The translations under genes and the position numbers were made by a program. The notes below the pieces were generated by a model, which saw nothing but the letters and a program-made list of their open reading frames with translations, did not search any database and had not been told where the DNA came from. DNA of 27,140 bases from a virus. The stretch lies in the IMG/VR virus record IMGVR_UViG_3300010938_000123, positions 1-27,140 of that record, one strand, 5' to 3'. Positions 25,021 to 27,140 of the stretch are shown here, one piece after another; the stretch's first letter is position 1; each line of letters opens with the position of its first letter.

Positions 25021-25308
25021 TTACTCACTTTGCGCTTCATCATTGATGGACTGGTTGGTGATTTTGTGAACAGATACGATTTTCGCGTCATACCAATAGG
25101 TGTCGTTGTGAAACACACACTTTGCCCCGCAGGGAATCTCTCGGCTTTCGTGCCACATATCAAACGGGAAACCTTGTGTAGCCTTTACAATGGCACGCTC
25201 ATTTTCAATTTCTATTATTTCTACTTCTATTTCACTCTTACCCAACCAGCCTGAATGAACGATGTAATTTTTGGTTTGAGATTGCGTCTTTATCTCTGTA
25301 TCTGTCAT
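25021..25308 (-). CDS. Small hypothetical protein between the terminase subunits
   Basis: The 95-residue product overlaps the small terminase stop by 4 nt (ATGA). It consists of beta-like segments (YIVHSGWLGKSEIEVEIIEI, then AIVKATQGFPFD, then WYDAKIVSVHKIT) and an acidic C-terminus. No transmembrane helix or cysteine pair. I do not recognise the family; its place between the two terminase genes suggests a packaging accessory or simply an inserted gene. Confidence 0.65.
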   Translation of the reverse strand: MTDTEIKTQSQTKNYIVHSGWLGKSEIEVEIIEIENERAIVKATQGFPFDMWHESREIPCGAKCVFHNDTYWYDAKIVSVHKITNQSINDEAQSE

Positions 25309-25776
25309 GGTACTTTCCTATCTGCTGTAACAGGTGCATTAAAAAACTTTTCAGCTAAGCTTTTGGGCTTGGCTTTTTTGTTGTATGATTTCACTTTTGT
25401 ACGATCCACAGGTGACATGCCAAACATGGAAAGCATCTTGATCATTTTTTCTTCGCGTTGGTTGGCAATGCTTAAGAATGGGTTTTGCATGAGGTTGCCT
25501 TTGTCTGTTTTTACAACTTCGCCACCAAAGTCTTTGACTTTTTGTTTGGCATCCACGTAGCCTTCATAGTTTTGGCAATACAGCATTAATAAATCCAAAT
25601 CCAATTCGGTGAGAATGCCTTGGTTGTAGAGCTTCAACGAGATTTCATCCCATTTGGCTTTGCCAATTTCGCTGAGTGTTTCTGGGGCAACAGGCAGAAT
25701 CACATCAGGCTCAGGCTCTTGGTCGTTCAACTTACGCCTGCCTGGATTGCCTGCCAATATTTTTATTGCCGTTGGT

Positions 25777-25799
<23 letters not shown>
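25305..25799 (-). CDS. Terminase small subunit, P27 family
   Basis: The 164-residue product starts with GRKNKPTAIKILAGNPGRRK then EPEPDVILP, the hallmark of P27-family small terminases, followed by a helical centre LTELDLDLLMLYCQNYEGY and NPFLSIANQREEKMIKM and a C-terminal basic tail. It recognises the phage DNA and hands it to the large subunit. The start overlaps the end of the methyltransferase frame by 23 nt. Low lysine-rich tail residues (KSYNKKAKPKSLAEKFF) are typical. Confidence 0.9.

Positions 25800-27140
<1,341 letters not shown>

Overview
The window reads as most of a temperate, long-tailed (siphovirus-like) phage or prophage genome. Almost all genes lie on the minus strand, so in transcription order the map runs from high to low coordinates. 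The host is not named by any gene. One clue is the extracytoplasmic part of the translocase at 3737-5713, a lipoprotein-type N-terminus followed by TATA/TQTA-rich low-complexity sequence, a style I associate with Chloroflexota (Anaerolineae). That assignment is an inference.

Right end (27140 to 23338): a ParB-like/DNA methyltransferase gene split into two frames by a 9.5-copy tetranucleotide repeat, then the P27-type small terminase, a small unknown protein and the large terminase. From 23337 to 22860 there is a non-terminase block: a small frame-broken gene, a hairpin, a near-consensus promoter, a leader of about 90 nt and a strong intrinsic terminator. This order resembles the lambda pR'-tR' late switch. 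Middle (22859 to 7804): two small membrane proteins, then the standard HK97-type order of portal, prohead protease, major capsid, decoration-like protein, connector, head closure, gp10-like protein, tail terminator, major tail protein, tail chaperone with a probable -1 frameshift extension, tape measure, distal tail, tail hub/tip, fibre and fibre chaperone.

Between 7190 and 7750 lies the lysogeny switch: a plus-strand HTH regulator broken into successive frames, facing a good minus-strand early promoter overlapped by repeated TAGACATA boxes. Left part (7189 to 1): leftward early genes. These are several small unknown proteins, an FtsK/TraB-like DNA translocase with a lipoprotein signal, a membrane-anchored winged-HTH protein, an O/DnaD-like replication initiator with an internal repeat cluster that looks like a lambda-type origin, a DnaC-like helicase loader that overlaps it, a run of tiny coupled genes and a truncated topoisomerase-type zinc finger protein.

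How it works together: the terminases package DNA into the HK97-fold head, and the head-to-tail block builds the tail. The initiator and loader would bring the host helicase to the origin inside the initiator gene. The translocase and the membrane HTH protein are unusual in a siphophage and may serve plasmid-like maintenance or DNA movement. No integrase, excisionase, endolysin, tRNA, CRISPR array or insertion sequence is visible in this window.
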